A DNA stretch of 64,000 nucleotides from Talinum fruticosum. Lineage: Eukaryota; Streptophyta; Magnoliopsida; Caryophyllales; Talinaceae. This document shows, in pieces, positions 10,634 through 22,795 of this stretch (positions are counted from its first letter, which is position 1; every line of letters starts with the position of its first letter). The position numbers and the translations under genes are program-made. Under the pieces are notes generated by a model that was not told the origin of the DNA, did no database searches, and worked only from the letters and a program-made list of their open reading frames with translations. The stretch spans positions 62,001-126,000 of the forward strand of contig JAITYX010000163.1 of NCBI GenBank assembly GCA_021018815.1, written 5' to 3'.

Positions 10634-11059
10634 GGGATAACCTTTGACATAGAAGTTAAATAGCCTAAAAACCTAGAAAATAAACAGATAGAGTTTCCCT
10701 TAAAAGTAAACATTTTCCTGGGATAACGACGCTCATCCGAATCAACAAAAACATAGTAATAAATAAGTAATTATTCAACGGCCGCATGCTCGGAGTTACG
10801 CAACAACCATACAATATGCACCATTCATTGACCAATATTATACACCAATTAGTCAAAAATATAAACATGCATGTAAATAACGACACTCATCCGAAACAAC
10901 AAAAACATGCATGTAAATATAATTATTAGGTTGCAAAATCTGAATTACGTACCTCCGCCAAAACTTCGAATTGGTCGACGAGTGAGCTCGCGTTCACGTT
11001 GGCAGGTGTGTGGGGTGATAATGGCATGCCCCGTGTTAGGGATGAAGTACGAACTCATT

Positions 11060-11662
11060 ATCCGGGCCTTCATCTTTGCCACCTTTGCAGCCATTTGGCA
11101 CATTTGGGTATGTTGGAGCTCAATTATGGATTGTTGAGACTCCCATTTGGGATCTCATTTGGGCCATTTCGGCCTTCATAAATGCTTGGGTGGAAGTGAA
11201 GGGGTGCCTCTCCCTAGCCCCAAAGTGCTCAACTATCCCCGCCCGCCCAACTATGGCTCAAACACGACCGAGATGCTCATCTCTTTGTAGGGCCAAGGCT
11301 AACTTGTCCTTCCCCACCGGTGTCGACAAATTTTGAAGTCGACGCCTATGACAGAGACTCTTGTAAGACGAAAAAGATATTATCATTTGACAATTTTATA
11401 AATATTCAAACCGATAAGTAGTTCTCAAAATAAATAAAGGAAATAGTAAAAAACTCGGGAGTGGGTGAGAAATAGTTTCTACATCGGGCGTAGTGAAGGT
11501 TCCATATTTCTTCTTTCTTCCTTTGACCCACGACTCGTCCCTATCGATAACGAGCTGTGAAGTATCTATTTTGGAACCTTCACCAGATGTTGTTTGAAAT
11601 TGTTTAAGCTTTTGCTTGTACAACCACTCCTCTAACTTCACGTATCCCCACGGGACAAGCAC
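11060..11662 (-). pseudogene. CACTA TNP transposase exons
   Basis: The right exon reads 'DESWVKGRKKKYGTFTTPDV', a motif shape seen in plant En/Spm TNP proteins (W..R..KKG.F). The left part, in another frame, reads 'PVGKDKLALALQRDEHLGRV' and then 'FMKAEMAQM'. This matches the 'L..AL...EHPGRVRG' box that follows in these proteins. A stop ends the left piece just after 'GRV'. Confidence 0.6.
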
Positions 11663-12392
11663 ATAAGGGTACAGATTGCTCTTAATCCTCTTCTAATTTG
11701 CTTCTCCCGTCAGCTTGTGCAAGTAATTAAAACAATGAAAATATAAATGCATAACACATAAATAGAAAATTCGAAAATAGTTGTATATATCACTCGACAA
11801 TTTCTTCCATTTTATATCAATTCGACAATGAAAATATCGAGTGCATAAGACAACTCCCCTCTCATTGTCCTTTACATCCGCCTTTCTCAAGTATATCTCA
11901 CCACTTACATTTATAGAAAACCAACATCACATTATTTTCATTTGACAATTGAAATATTGAATGAAGTTACATACTATTCAAACCCTTTATTTTCTCCTTA
12001 GAGCTACCGATTAACTTTTTATACAATCATTGATGATGTAGTATCAAAACAATGTATCAAGGTAATTTCATTACCTTGTATTCCGGAGAGGTGACATGTG
12101 CTTCAAACGATCTCTAGTCCTCCTTCGTGATACTATTGTAGACCTCCTAGGTTTATCTTCTTGTGTTTATCTGCCTTGTTTTGTACACCCATATAGCGGC
12201 TATGTGATATTTGAAATCTCTAAACTTTTTGCCGTCGACGTGAATGTCTTGTGTTTCACGGAGGGGATTTCGGATTCATTATCGTTCAAGTTGAATGTTC
12301 TCCGAAACACAAGAATGATATGCATTAGTACATATATATTAACTATTTACAATATAAGTTGGAATACTAAGTTGAGATGTATTCATTTACTC

Positions 12393-12510
12393 GAACATCA
12401 TTCCATAGGTTGTCCTTAATGGAATCAGGGACGTCGACTCATTTTCCGAAGTTGATGTTCACATGGGAGCGTGTTACCGCAGCAACGTAGCTCATAAAGG
12501 TAGCTTTATT
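12393..12510 (-). pseudogene. N-terminal CACTA TNP exon
   Basis: The minus strand reads 'MSYVAAVTRSHVNINFGK', one stop, then 'VDVPDSIKDNLWNDVR'. The 'VP..IK..LW..V' pattern is the usual N-terminal part of plant CACTA TNP domains. The stop looks like a TGG-to-TGA change. Confidence 0.5.
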
Positions 12511-12519
12511 CTCACTTAC

Positions 12520-13120
12520 AACATTTCGTGGCTATCAAAATCGACCAGTGTAAGGAGAGTTCAATCGTCTCTACTCCGAACCAACTTCTCCTTGTTCATC
12601 ATAGTTTGCCCCCTCAATTTTTTTGTACTTTTCGAAGAATCCATTTTATACTATAAGTAATTATACAACAACTCTTCTCTTATTTTCATATTCTAATCCA
12701 TTCACAATTTATAAGAATAATGTTCAAAATTTTCTCTAAAACACCGTGAAATATAAGACTCCTAAATTACACTTTCGAGTTTAGATATAAAATTTCCTCT
12801 AAATCCTACAATGGAATAGGCCAAATGCTAAAGCTGAAGTGAAAGAGACTAACTTGGTGCTGCCCGGAAAGAGAAGTCGACGAGAGATGTGCAGCCACGA
12901 GAGAGAAGGTCGGCGAAAGAGTGGTACAGCCACAACCGAAAATGCGGAGAGAGTGAGTGGGGTGGGGTGGAAAGTGCGAGCACAACCGAAAACCACGAGA
13001 GAGAATGAGTGGGAAGCCAATGGAAACCACCGGAAACCACCATGGAGAAAAGAGCAACCGAAGAGAGAGTGTGGGACTGAGAGTGACAACAGTGAGACTC
13101 GGCGTTGGCCGAGGGTTTTG
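12520..13120. other. 5' part of CACTA element; no gene seen
   Basis: A purine-rich plus strand (12840-13130) creates overlapping long frames on both strands (for example 12806-13144 and 12839-13132). They have skewed composition and no recognisable domain. The stretch lies upstream of the TNP exons and is probably untranslated or first-exon sequence. Confidence 0.4.
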
Positions 13121-13414
13121 TCGGAACTTTAGACTACGGTTCACTACTAAGAACCGTTGTCCGAAGTTCTTAGACTACTGATTCTTTAACCGAACCATCA
13201 TCATAGACACATATATAATGATGGTTCATGTAAAAAACATAGTCTAAGTTATGTAGAAACTTTAGATGACGGTTGTTGATGTTGAACCGTCGTCATATAT
13301 ACTTTAAAACCGCATTTTTTAACGAAAATGCCACCAGTCCATTTTTTCATGACCGGTTTGTCCGTTTAACCATCGTTAAAGACCTATCATTACAAGTGGT
13401 TCCTGTAGTGTTGC

Positions 13415-13752
13415 AATGATGCAAATGGAATCCCTTAGATTGAGATGAATTTGATTTGGCTAAGTGTAATCAAAGACTCTCTTAATGAGAGATGAATGCA
13501 AACAAAGACTCATCCAATTTGAGATTAATTTTACTTTGGCTAAATACAAACAAAAGACACTCCTAATTAGAGATGATTTTGAGCTTGCTAAAATGAAATG
13601 AATGAACTCACCTTAATTGAGATTAATTTGGCTAATGGAATGAATGTACTTACCTAATTTAAAATTAAATTTATTTTTGGCTAAATGCAAGAATAAATTT
13701 AAATGCGGACTCACTTAATTTGAGATGAATTAAAATTGCCTAATGCAAATAT
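13415..13752. repeat. Minisatellite in Tat-like leader, left half
   Basis: About seven imperfect units of 40-60 bp share 'gactcacctaatttgagatga', then 'tttatttttggctaa' and 'atgaaat'-like bases. The array is cut by a solo LTR (13754-19374) and continues on the other side at 19380. Confidence 0.8.
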
Positions 13753-14685
13753 GTGTAGGAACTACGCCCGCTCGGGCCGCCGAGCTTCCCCACTTGTGTC
13801 GAGTCTCCCTTTTTAAAGATTGATTTTGAAGATAGTTTTAGAAAGTCAATTTTAGAATGTGGGGATAAACCTTTTATTAATATTTTTGAATTTTATTAAA
13901 TCTAATTTAAAGCGAATTAGATAAAGTTTGATTGACAATTTATTAATTATTTTATTTTAGAGTAATTATTTTTAGAATTCCGGGATATTATTTCGTAACC
14001 GAAAGATAAATAAAATTAGGGTTCTAAATTTGTCGTGAGTCTTTAGGGTTAGATCGGTGTGAAAACACCAATTTGAACCAAAGCCCCGCCTATCGACTAT
14101 TCGGTGGAGGCGACGGCCTGCACCCAATGGTGGCCGACGCCGGCCGGAGGCCACGACTAAGGAAATCAGCCTCGGCCTTTGTCCTAACTTGGCGGATCTA
14201 GATCCTGTTTTCTTATTGTGCGATCAAAAAATAGTCGAGATGCAAATTTAGAAGAAATAAATAAAATGGAGTTGCCAATAAGTTTTTAGGAAAGAAAAAC
14301 TAACAAAAAATAAATCAAGATTTGCTCTCTCAATATTAGTATGGGAAAACTAAGATTAAACGAGGCTAAAAATGACTACATCGATTTTCGAACCGAGAAT
14401 CGAATTCGGGGTGAGGGTGAGGGTACAAAATGTAGGGATAAACTCTTCCGTTCCGCCCGTCCGAAGACGACCATTACTAGTTCAAGTAGTGAATTAAAAT
14501 AATGTACAAAAGCAAGCAAGTAACAACATGCGATAAAGAATTAAAGTAACCAAAACATAATTAAGGAAAGCGATAAAAGCGAAAAGTAAAGAAAGCGATA
14601 AAGGCATAAACGAAAAGCAAAAGCGAAAGAAAAGCGAAAAGGGAAAAGAAAGTGAGAAATCTAAAAGATTACATTGGGCGGGGAG

Positions 14686-17645
14686 TGTAATACCCGAAAA
14701 TTTAAGGTGCTTGCTTGGTAAGGAAGTACGTTATTAAAAGTTAAATGATTAAATTAGTTGAACTATAATTCTTCCGAATCGAAATTAAAACCCAAAAATT
14801 TAAATCGAGTGTGGCCTAATTAAATGGGCTTATTGAAATTAAATTTGGGCCCAATTTGTTAAAAATCCAAAGCATAAACTAGAAGAAAATAAAAAATAAT
14901 TGAAAGAAAAAGGGAAAAGAGGTGGCTGGCTAGTGTGCTTGGAAGAAGATGAGGCAAGGGAAGATTGGTGACGAGTGTTCTAACAAGGAATTGAAGAGGT
15001 AAAATAAGGGGTCCAATGGAAATTAACCACCAAAACCCATAGTGTTGAGAGGAAATTAAGAGAGAGAAAGTGTGACCGAGAATAAAGAGGAAAACGAGAA
15101 GAGAAAGAGAACATGGAAGCGGAGGGAACGAAAAAGAGTCCGAGGGAAGCGAAGCACGAGAGAAAGCGAGAGAAGAGACAGAGCAAAGAGAGCGAGGGAT
15201 TTAAGGAACCACAACCGAGATTGAGAGGAAGAGCAAGAGGGGTCGAGACCCGTAGCGAAAGCCGTAGAGCGAGAGCAAAAGAGAGACTACAGAGAAACGG
15301 AGTGAGAGAGGGAAATCGAAGCGAAGCAAGAAGTCGAGGGAGCGAGAAGAAGAGAACTAGAACCAGAACCGAATTGAAGTAGAAAACAAGAGGCCAAGGG
15401 TTTGAGAACCCGAAAACAACAGAGCGAGAGGGAGGCAGCAAGAGATTGAGCGAAGGAAGAAGAAGGGGTAGTCGAGAAAAAGAAAAGGGGACCGAAAGGG
15501 AGGAGGGAGAAGCAAAGTACGAATATCAAACACCCAATTCGAAATTGATTCAAAATTGAAATTCTTATAACTACTAAGAATCTAAGGTGAGTAATTCGAA
15601 TTTATCCTCTAAAGTTAAGATGAATCAGGTGGGTTAAATTAAAATCAATTCATGAAATTGGAAACCCTAGACTTAATTGAAGAACTTAGAGGCCTAATTC
15701 ACCGAATTTAGAAACTCGCTAATTATGATTCATGATGTGAATTATGTGATTTATTAGATATGATTCGTGAATATTTGAGTGTTATTAAGTATGATCATTA
15801 AGCTATATGTTTGAGATCTCCATGAACTTACCTTGAAGTATGTTAGAAGGTAAAATCATGAAAGATACGAAATAAAAAAATGCGATTTTTACCATGTTTC
15901 GCCTCGTTGTCCGAATTGTTATGCTTTCATGAGTTGCCCAAAATTCTTCAGAATTTCACTGTAGCTTCTTGATAATTTGTGGCAATTTGCTGTAAATTTT
16001 AGTGTGCGTTGGATGAGTAGATTGGAAGATGAGGATTTTTGAGTGAAAATGTGCTGTTTTGGGCAAAATTAGATCTAATTGAGTAATTGAGTTAGGAATT
16101 GGAATTTAAGAAGCTATTTTGATAGTTTAGGAAGTGCGTGATGATTAAGAAAGGTTAAGGAACCCTAAACCCCCTATGCGCGATAATACGCGATTGCGAA
16201 ACAATAAGTCCTTTAATTAGAAATCATAATTGATACGTTTATGTTATAACGTGTTTGTCTTAAAGTATATTGATTATAAGTGATATAAGCATGTCTATAT
16301 GAGTTTGATTGATTGTACTTGAGTGGAAACTTGCTTATGTAAATTGCTAGTTGTGAATAAGTTACATATGAAGTCATTGAGCATAAATTATATAAATTAA
16401 GTGCATCTTGTGGATAAGTAATAAGAAGATAATGAGAAAATAAGAAAATTAAACAACTAAAGAAGGGAAAAAAAGATTGTGTTATTGATCTAAGACCCCA
16501 CGAATTAAAGAACCCCTCCGAAGATATGGCCATAGAAGTGCTCGTGAACGGAAGACGAAATTATTTTGCTTCCACGAATTATTGACGATATGCGTCCTTC
16601 GATTTTGAGGCAAGCCTCGAGGCCACGAATTATTTTGCCTCTAAGAACTAAGCCCACAAATTATTTTGGCTCCAAGAAATGGGTCTTTAGAGCGGGACAT
16701 AAATCTTCTTTCCATTCAAAACTTAGAAGAGTTAAAGAATTATGATATGAAGAAACGAATGATTATACATGATGATCAAGAAAGAAAGAAGCAATGATTT
16801 ATGAAATGCATGAAAGAACTCAAGAGGAAGAATGACAAGAAGAATGAATCCTGATTTCATAAGAAATTAATACGATAAGAAATAAGATATGATTTACGTG
16901 ATGAATGACTTACATGGTGAATAATTATATGACGTACTTGTGTAGAAAGAAGAATGAAGTATCTTCTGATTGAATTCATGAGTAATCGATGTCATATGTA
17001 CCACTCGGTAAGTTGGTAAGTTTAGTAACTTGCATGTCTTAAGCATGTATGATCCGAATCGCATGTTATGGATAAATAGTGAACTTACGTGTGTTTGTTA
17101 ATGAATTAATGTGCAAAGTGAAACCAGGGGTTGAGTTTGGGTTATTCACTGGGCTCGTGGAGCTTATGACCTCACCAACATTTTCAGTACGAAGTTAAGA
17201 CTCCCAAGAGGTGCTTTTGGCTTTTAGAATTAATGGACCACCGGATAGGACATCTCCGGACTTGTTAGGTGCTTTATGTTTTTGTGCTTGTAAAGATCGG
17301 TTGTATCTTAGACAGAATGTTTGACTATGTATAATATAAGATCCATGTGTTTGCTCCGAGCGTGTGGCTCGTTGAGTTTGTGTTGTGTATACTCCGAGCG
17401 TGTGACTCGTTGAGTTTATGGATGTGTTTAGTGCAGGGTTAAGGCTTTAAACCTATGGGATTAGCCATATTATAGACGAAACTCTACCGGAATTTTCAGG
17501 AAAAGCTTTGAAAACCTAGAAACATGCTTACGCCAATCTAAGAGAAAACTATTAACCCTAAGTCGAGATCTTAAGTAGCCTTGGGAGTTCCTCTCGGGAA
17601 CTCCGGCGATGTAATACTCTTAGGTTGGGCTTTGGGGTGTTACGA
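14686..17645 (+). mobile_element. ~3-kb solo LTR (TGTAATACCC...GGGGTGTTAC type), B subtype
   Basis: The element starts TGTAATACCCGAAAATT and ends GCTTTGGGGTGTTACGA, with flanking GGGAG on both sides (14681-14685 and 17646-17650). It is 2960 bp, carries no pol, and shares its right end with the inverted copy at 31555-34929. A purine-rich block (15060-15520) yields long spurious minus-strand frames. LTRs of this size with TGTAAC/GTTACA ends are common in plant Del/Tekay-type chromoviruses; that family name is an inference. Confidence 0.85.
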
Positions 17646-18565
17646 GGGAGGAATTAAAGGCGATACATCGTTTGTCCACAATACGAAAAGCAATAAAGAA
17701 AGCGTAAAATAAAATAAACCGTGTAAAAGCCGGATCTATGCCCTCGGGTTGTCCTACCTGCGATCCGGATCTCGGATTTGGATCTCCTAATGCAACAATG
17801 GTAAATTGAAAAGGGCTTTTTGTGAGTTTTTGTGGAGATAGGTAGCCGGATGTGTAACTGATGGAGTTTAGAGATTGGATGTATCGAGTATGATGGAAGT
17901 AGGCGAAAAGAGACTAAGAGATCGAATACCAAAGAGAGTATTTAGTAGCTCTTAGGCAAATTTCAGACAGCGTGGTATTAAGGAAGGAAGTCGTGTAGGG
18001 ATGAGAGCCAAGGCTCTCTATTTATAGGGAGAGGTTAGCTTAAGGAAGTGACCTAGGGTTAGCTCGGCCAGTTGTCCAAAAGCGAGCAGAAAAATCGAGC
18101 GAGGATATTGTGAAGATTGAATCGGATAGAAGAGATAAGATTGGATAGAACCGGAATGGCGGGCACTAGCCACAAGAGGCTACCTAGGGTTTTGTGCCTT
18201 AGCGTGCTTCCAAGGGAGTCTCCGGGGCAAAACGCAGTGTTCCACTTACTATTTTGGGGTGGCAGGCGCCAGCCATGGTACCTTTCCAAAAATGGAAAGT
18301 TTCCATTTTGGTAGGTTTCCATTTTTGGCATGTTCCCATTTTTGACGAGTTTAAAATTTGAGGCGGGATGCGTGCTCCTAGTCTTGGGTGGACTGTCTTG
18401 GAGCCCAAATGCAGCATTTTGATGCTTGTGATCGGAAATACAGCGTCTAACGTCGTCTTGAGGTCTTCAACTCCTTGTCGGATTGGATCGAAATAAAACG
18501 CATTATTTTGAACTCGGAATTTCCCGATGACGGGTACTAGAGTCCGTTGTCTCTAGAGGCTTGGC

Positions 18566-19152
18566 TAGACACGGCAAACCGACCCGAACCGAACGGGTCA
18601 ACCCGAACGACCCGAAACCCAAACCGAACCGACATCCGAAGCAGTTGAACCGATTTTGACCGAAAACCGAAATGAACCGACCCGAACCGAACCGACCCGA
18701 AATGACCCGAACCGAAACCGACCCGAATGCAAAATGACCCGAACCGAAACCGAACCGAACCCAAAATGACCCGAACCGAATCGGATCCGAATCGATTTAA
18801 CCCCAATAAAAGTGACCCAACCCACATTTTTTTGTTGGGTCTCTCGGGATGTACTTTAGTGCCTATAGTGGTACAATTTTGAATCGATTTTGACCCAAAA
18901 AGTGACCCGATTACGACTAGATCCGAAATTAACCCGAATCGAACCCGAACGAGATTGACCCGAAGTTGAACCGAACCGAAGTTGACCCGAACCGAAACCG
19001 AACGAACCCGAACGAGATCGACCCGAAGTTTACCCGAACCGAAGTTGACCCGAACCCGAACCCGAACCGAACCCGAACAAGATTGACCGAAGTTAACCCG
19101 AACCGAACTAACCCGAACCGAACCCGAACCGAATGACCCGATTGCCGGTATA
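18566..19152 (-). mobile_element. 587-bp hAT-like non-autonomous element, copy 1
   Basis: The element starts TAGACACGGCAAACCG and ends ..CGATTGCCGGTATA, short imperfect inverted ends of the TA-G-ACC-GGCAA kind. It is flanked by a perfect 8-bp duplication, GGCTTGGC (18558-18565 and 19153-19160), which is the hAT signature. The interior is a degenerate array of ACCCGAACCGA units with no coding capacity. A copy of identical length lies inverted at 51256-51842. Confidence 0.82.
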
Positions 19153-19379
19153 GGCTTGGCCTAGTCTTGGATCGTTCGAAAGAAAAGGTAATATTTGGAT
19201 TGACCCGAGGCAAAAGGCTATTTATGTGGTGCTTGGGGTTCTTTGTGGTTTATCGGCTTCGTTGTACCAATCGGACATAGTCAAAGATCCAAATCCTCAA
19301 ACAAGACCGAGATTATCATTATCGGGCCAACAAATAAAAAACAGAGAAAGGACGACACTTTTCCGGTGTCTACAATATG

Positions 19380-19660
19380 GAATACAAATATTGGACTCAC
19401 CTAATTTGAGATGAATTTATTTTGGCTAAAATATGAAAATGAGCGCATTGACTCACCTTAATTGAGATAATTTTTATTTTTGGCCAATGCCAGAATAAAA
19501 TGAACAAACACCTTAATTGAGATGAATTTATTTTTTTGCTAATGAAAAAATGAATTGCAAGATTGGACTCACCTATTTTGAGATTAAATTTATTTTTTTG
19601 CTAATAAAAGAATGAAATGCAAAATTAGACTCACCTACTTTGTGATGAAAAAATGCTATT
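19380..19660. repeat. Minisatellite in Tat-like leader, right half
   Basis: About five imperfect units of the same family as 13415-13752 follow the ATATG duplication: 'ttggactcacctaatttgag', 'atgaatttatttttggctaa'. It is the second half of one array split by the solo LTR. Confidence 0.8.
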
Positions 19661-20250
19661 ATTGGACCAAACTAAGAAGGGAAGGTAATTTTGGACTTTT
19701 GGGTAAAATGCACACATTGGACCGACTAAAAAGGTCATTATTTTATTTTTATTTTTGTGCCCATGAAAGGATTATTCAACGCTCTTCACCTATCCCGAAA
19801 GGCTCACAAGTAGAAGATTAAATCTAAAAAATAATCACACTCATCCAAGCATGCAAATGAAGACAAGATACCTCCTAATAGTAAAAAGGATCTATGGTCA
19901 AAAGAGGTTAAGACTAGGTAGGATAAATGGTGACTCATAGTCGGAGGATTTAGTCTTCCGTGTGGGGCACGACAAGAAAAATGCTACAATACTCGGTGCC
20001 TTGCGGTAAACCAAGAGCGCTGTTATGAGGGAAGAGGTACCGCCTCCATTGGTAATCAAGCCTAGTTGGGCCCGCCTGGGACGTAGTAGAAGCCACTTAC
20101 TAGAAGTGTTTAACAAGGGGTAAAAACCTATGGTCTACCAACGAAATAAACTATGTTCAAAGGTTACTAAAATACGGGATGTCTAATGTAAATACATTAT
20201 AAAAACTCACTACTTAAATTTTCAAGTTTCGCCCTCTTAATAAGTGATTA
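19661..20250 (-). other. 5' leader of minus-strand gag element; no gene seen
   Basis: This non-coding leader lies between the minisatellite and the primer-binding site. Stops occur in all frames within short distances and I recognise no protein motif. Short frames at 19612-19821 and 19898-20116 are unsupported. Confidence 0.45.
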
Positions 20251-20270
20251 TCCCTAGTGGAGTCGCCACT
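20251..20270 (-). other. Primer-binding site of Tat-like element
   Basis: On the minus strand the bases read AGTGGCGACTCCACTAGGGA immediately inside the LTR end (..GGTTCCTACA). TGGCGACTCCACTGGGGA-type sites, complementary to a tRNA 3' end, are typical of Tat/Ogre elements. Its position fixes 20271 as the internal edge of the 5' LTR and the element as minus-strand. Confidence 0.78.
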
Positions 20271-21043
20271 TGTAGGAACCACAACCGCGAGACCACTAGG
20301 ACCGAGCTTCCCCACGAATGTCGGGTTTTAGAAATTTTAAAGAATGATTTAGGGTTTTGAAGATGGTTTTGAAATGTGAGGATGAACCTCTTATTAAGGT
20401 TTCCGAATTTTATTAAATCCGATTTAAAACGAATTAAGTAAATTTGAATGGCGATTTTATTAATTATTTTATTTTTAGAAATTACTTTGAGAAGGCTCGC
20501 CTACTCGACCACTCGGTGCAGGGCTGAGACAGTCAGCCACGACCTTTGGCTTCGCTAGCGGATCCAAAGCTTTTTTCTTATTGTTCAATCATGAATAGCC
20601 AGGAAGTAGATCTAGAAGAAATAAATCAAAAGAGAGTCGCCGAGTAAGTTTTTAAGAAAGAAAAACCAACAAAAACAAAAGTAAATTACTCTTCCAATCT
20701 TAGTACGGGAAAAACTAAGACTGAAAAAGATAAAAAATGACTCCTCTTTGAACCGAGAATCCGATTCGGGGCGAAGGTACGAAACGTAGGGATAAGCCTT
20801 TTCGTTCCGCCCATCAAATGACAACCATTACAATTTTGAGTAGTAAATTAAAATAATATATCAAACACAAGCACACAACATGCAACGAAAGTTAAAGCAA
20901 ACAAAACATAATAATGAAAGTGGTAAAGAAAGAAACGAAAGCGATAAAGAAAGTAAAAGCAAAAAGAAAAGAAAAGGCGGAAAGAAAACAAAGCGAGAAA
21001 TTAAAGGATTACAGTGGGTTGGGAGGAATTTAAATACAATTAC
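20271..21043 (-). mobile_element. 5' LTR of the gag-only Tat-like element, part 1
   Basis: TGTAGGAACCACAACCGC opens an LTR that aligns with 3756-5761 and is cut at 21043 by the Athila-like element. The LTR continues at 35132. The copy shows the same order of landmarks as its partners: 'cccacgaatgtcgggttt', 'ttattaattattttattt', and 'gaattaaatacaattac'. Confidence 0.8.
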
Positions 21044-22608
21044 TGATAAGTGCCATATTTGCATTAGATTTCAAAAGAGGTTGCTTGTCATTTTTAGGGA
21101 TTTATATTCATATTTATTTACTTTATGCCCTATTTATGCTTTACACTTGGGTTCTCGTGTTTTTGTCCTGTTTCTCAAAACTTCCTAATGATTTGGACCT
21201 GATTTTTAGTCATATTTTCTATCCAAAGCTATTTTGAGTCTATGTTTATAACTTCCTTATTGAAAGATCTTTCCAATGACATATTATAAGCTCAATTCGT
21301 TGAGGAACGGAAAAGATATGAGTCGGAAAGTAAGAAGAGTGCGATAACGGGACACTTCTTTACTCTCCGAATCATGTTTTTCCCACACTTATTAAGGAAG
21401 AATAATGATTAAAGAATTAGAAACTAGACTTAATGAGCTTTACGGAAAATCAAGAATCACATCATTTACGCACCGGACAAGGAAGTTATGACTGAATCAT
21501 TTTGACGCATGCCTTCCGAAGCAACTAACACGGGTAGCTCGTGTCTACGGACATGACCCGTTTTACTTATTTCCGTTAAGAACTGGAGTTCCAGCAGCCG
21601 ACACGGCTCGTGTTGGCTGTAATTTTTGCCGATACGCTTCAGTTTTGATGGTTTCGGCCTTTGATTGCTTCATAATTGCGGATTTAAGCCAATTTTCTTC
21701 CTAGAGGCATCCATCCATAGTTTATCCTCCATTCATACACTTCCATCATCCTTCACTCATCATCCAAATCAAACCAAGATAATTTTGAAGATCGAAGAAG
21801 AAGACTGAAGCAGTTGTGGGATTTCCATATGATGTCGAGAGATTCAAGTGAAGTTCTTTAAGTCTTTTAATCCTAATTCTTCATTCTTCTTGTTTGAGGT
21901 TTGATTACCATGTATTGGATTATTTTTATTAAGTTTTCAATAATCACGAGTGAGTAGTTTCAGTTTACCTAGAAATTTGTAATTCGAAACAATGTTGTTT
22001 GATTAGGCTTTCATAATTTGTGCTTGAATTCGATGTTGAATCAATATATGGTTGTATTTTTCATGTTCATGAGTGTTTTGAAGACCTAGAATACTTGTGA
22101 TTTGAGATTAATCGCCATGTATCTGAAAAGTGAAATAGAATAATTTGACAGCCAACCATTCTATCTATTTTATGAAATTTAAGAAACGATTAGTAAATTA
22201 GGGGATCACTTTGATAATTTGAAATCCTTAACTTTGATTAACTTGAAAGGCATACGAAAGTTGTTTGTTAGGGTTAATTAGAGCAATTTTATTAACCATC
22301 GAAAGAGCGGTATAATTATTTGATTATCGATCCTTGATTCATTTGAAAAAGTGATTGCAGAAATTATGTTTAAATAATCAAACTCATTGTTAGGAAAACA
22401 AATCCCTATATGTTTTTACCCATTGATTTAAGTTTAGATTATTTTTCTTAATTTTAGTAGTTAGAATTAGTTTAGAAAACAACCAACTTAAATCCCGATT
22501 TGCTTAGCAATTGAGTGGAGGGCTAGTTTATTGCGTTGCTAGAATTGAGTCCTTGTGAGATTGACCTTGGCTAGCTACAACCATACACCGTATGCTTGTG
22601 GCCTGTCA
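21044..22608 (+). mobile_element. 5' LTR of Athila-like element
   Basis: Starts TGATAAGTGCCATATTTGC, ends CTTGTGGCCTGTCA. It matches the 3' LTR at 30203-35131 along its length, with a gap of about 80 bases around 21590 where the 3' LTR has additional GTGTCGAC-rich sequence. No coding capacity. Confidence 0.88.
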
Positions 22609-22610
22609 AG

Positions 22611-22631
22611 TTTTTGGCGCTGTTGTAGGGG
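22611..22631 (+). other. Primer-binding site, Athila type
   Basis: TTTTTGGCGCTGTTGTAGGG lies two bases after the LTR. Athila-type elements use a TGGCGCCGTTGCCGGGGA-like site; this one has several changes. Confidence 0.75.
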
Positions 22632-22795
22632 ACTCTATCTTTAGTAGCTATTAGACGAATACTCTCAAATTGACTACGCATTTTATTTTCTTTTTTTCTT
22701 TGTGATTGCGTTGGTAATTTTGTTTTTGTTCTTGCTAGGTTTTCTCTCCTTGCATGCAAAAATTTGAATTGTTTGAGTTTGATCCCGAAATTGAG

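Larger units (their letters stand above)
8868..13410 (-). mobile_element. CACTA (En/Spm) transposon, decayed
   Basis: The right end is ...GGTTCCTGTAGTG, the inverse of a canonical CACTACAGGAACC terminus, followed by TTG (13411-13413). The left end is eroded: TATGTACCACCTTTGACTA aligns with the same terminus after loss of the CACTAC start, and is preceded by TTG (8865-8867), giving the 3-bp duplication expected of CACTA. Subterminal motifs like GAACCGTCGTCATA occur near both ends (about 8895, 9030, 13155, 13280). Minus-strand exons inside match CACTA TNP proteins. I saw no TNP2-type transposase, so this copy is non-autonomous or internally deleted. Confidence 0.8.
13754..19374 (-). mobile_element. 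Solo LTR of Tat-like family, with two nested insertions
   Basis: The ends are TGTAGGAACTACGC and ...GGTGTCTACA, flanked by perfect ATATG duplications (13749-13753 and 19375-19379). No internal region or second LTR is present, so it is a solo LTR left by LTR-LTR recombination. After removing the nested LTR at 14686-17645 and the hAT-like element at 18566-19152 its length is about 2.06 kb, matching the 2006-bp LTR at 3756-5761. Confidence 0.88.

Noticed and set aside
10665..10886. Membrane-protein-like minus-strand frame in the CACTA
   Set aside because: AT-rich intron-like sequence between TNP exons; no conservation that I can judge.
12799..13144. 112-codon minus-strand frame in the CACTA 5' part
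   Set aside because: Composition-driven, overlapping frames on both strands; no recognisable domain.
14980..15553. 153-codon minus-strand frame with hydrophobic, signal-peptide-like content
   Set aside because: Product of purine-rich low complexity within a solo LTR, with an equally long frame on the other strand.
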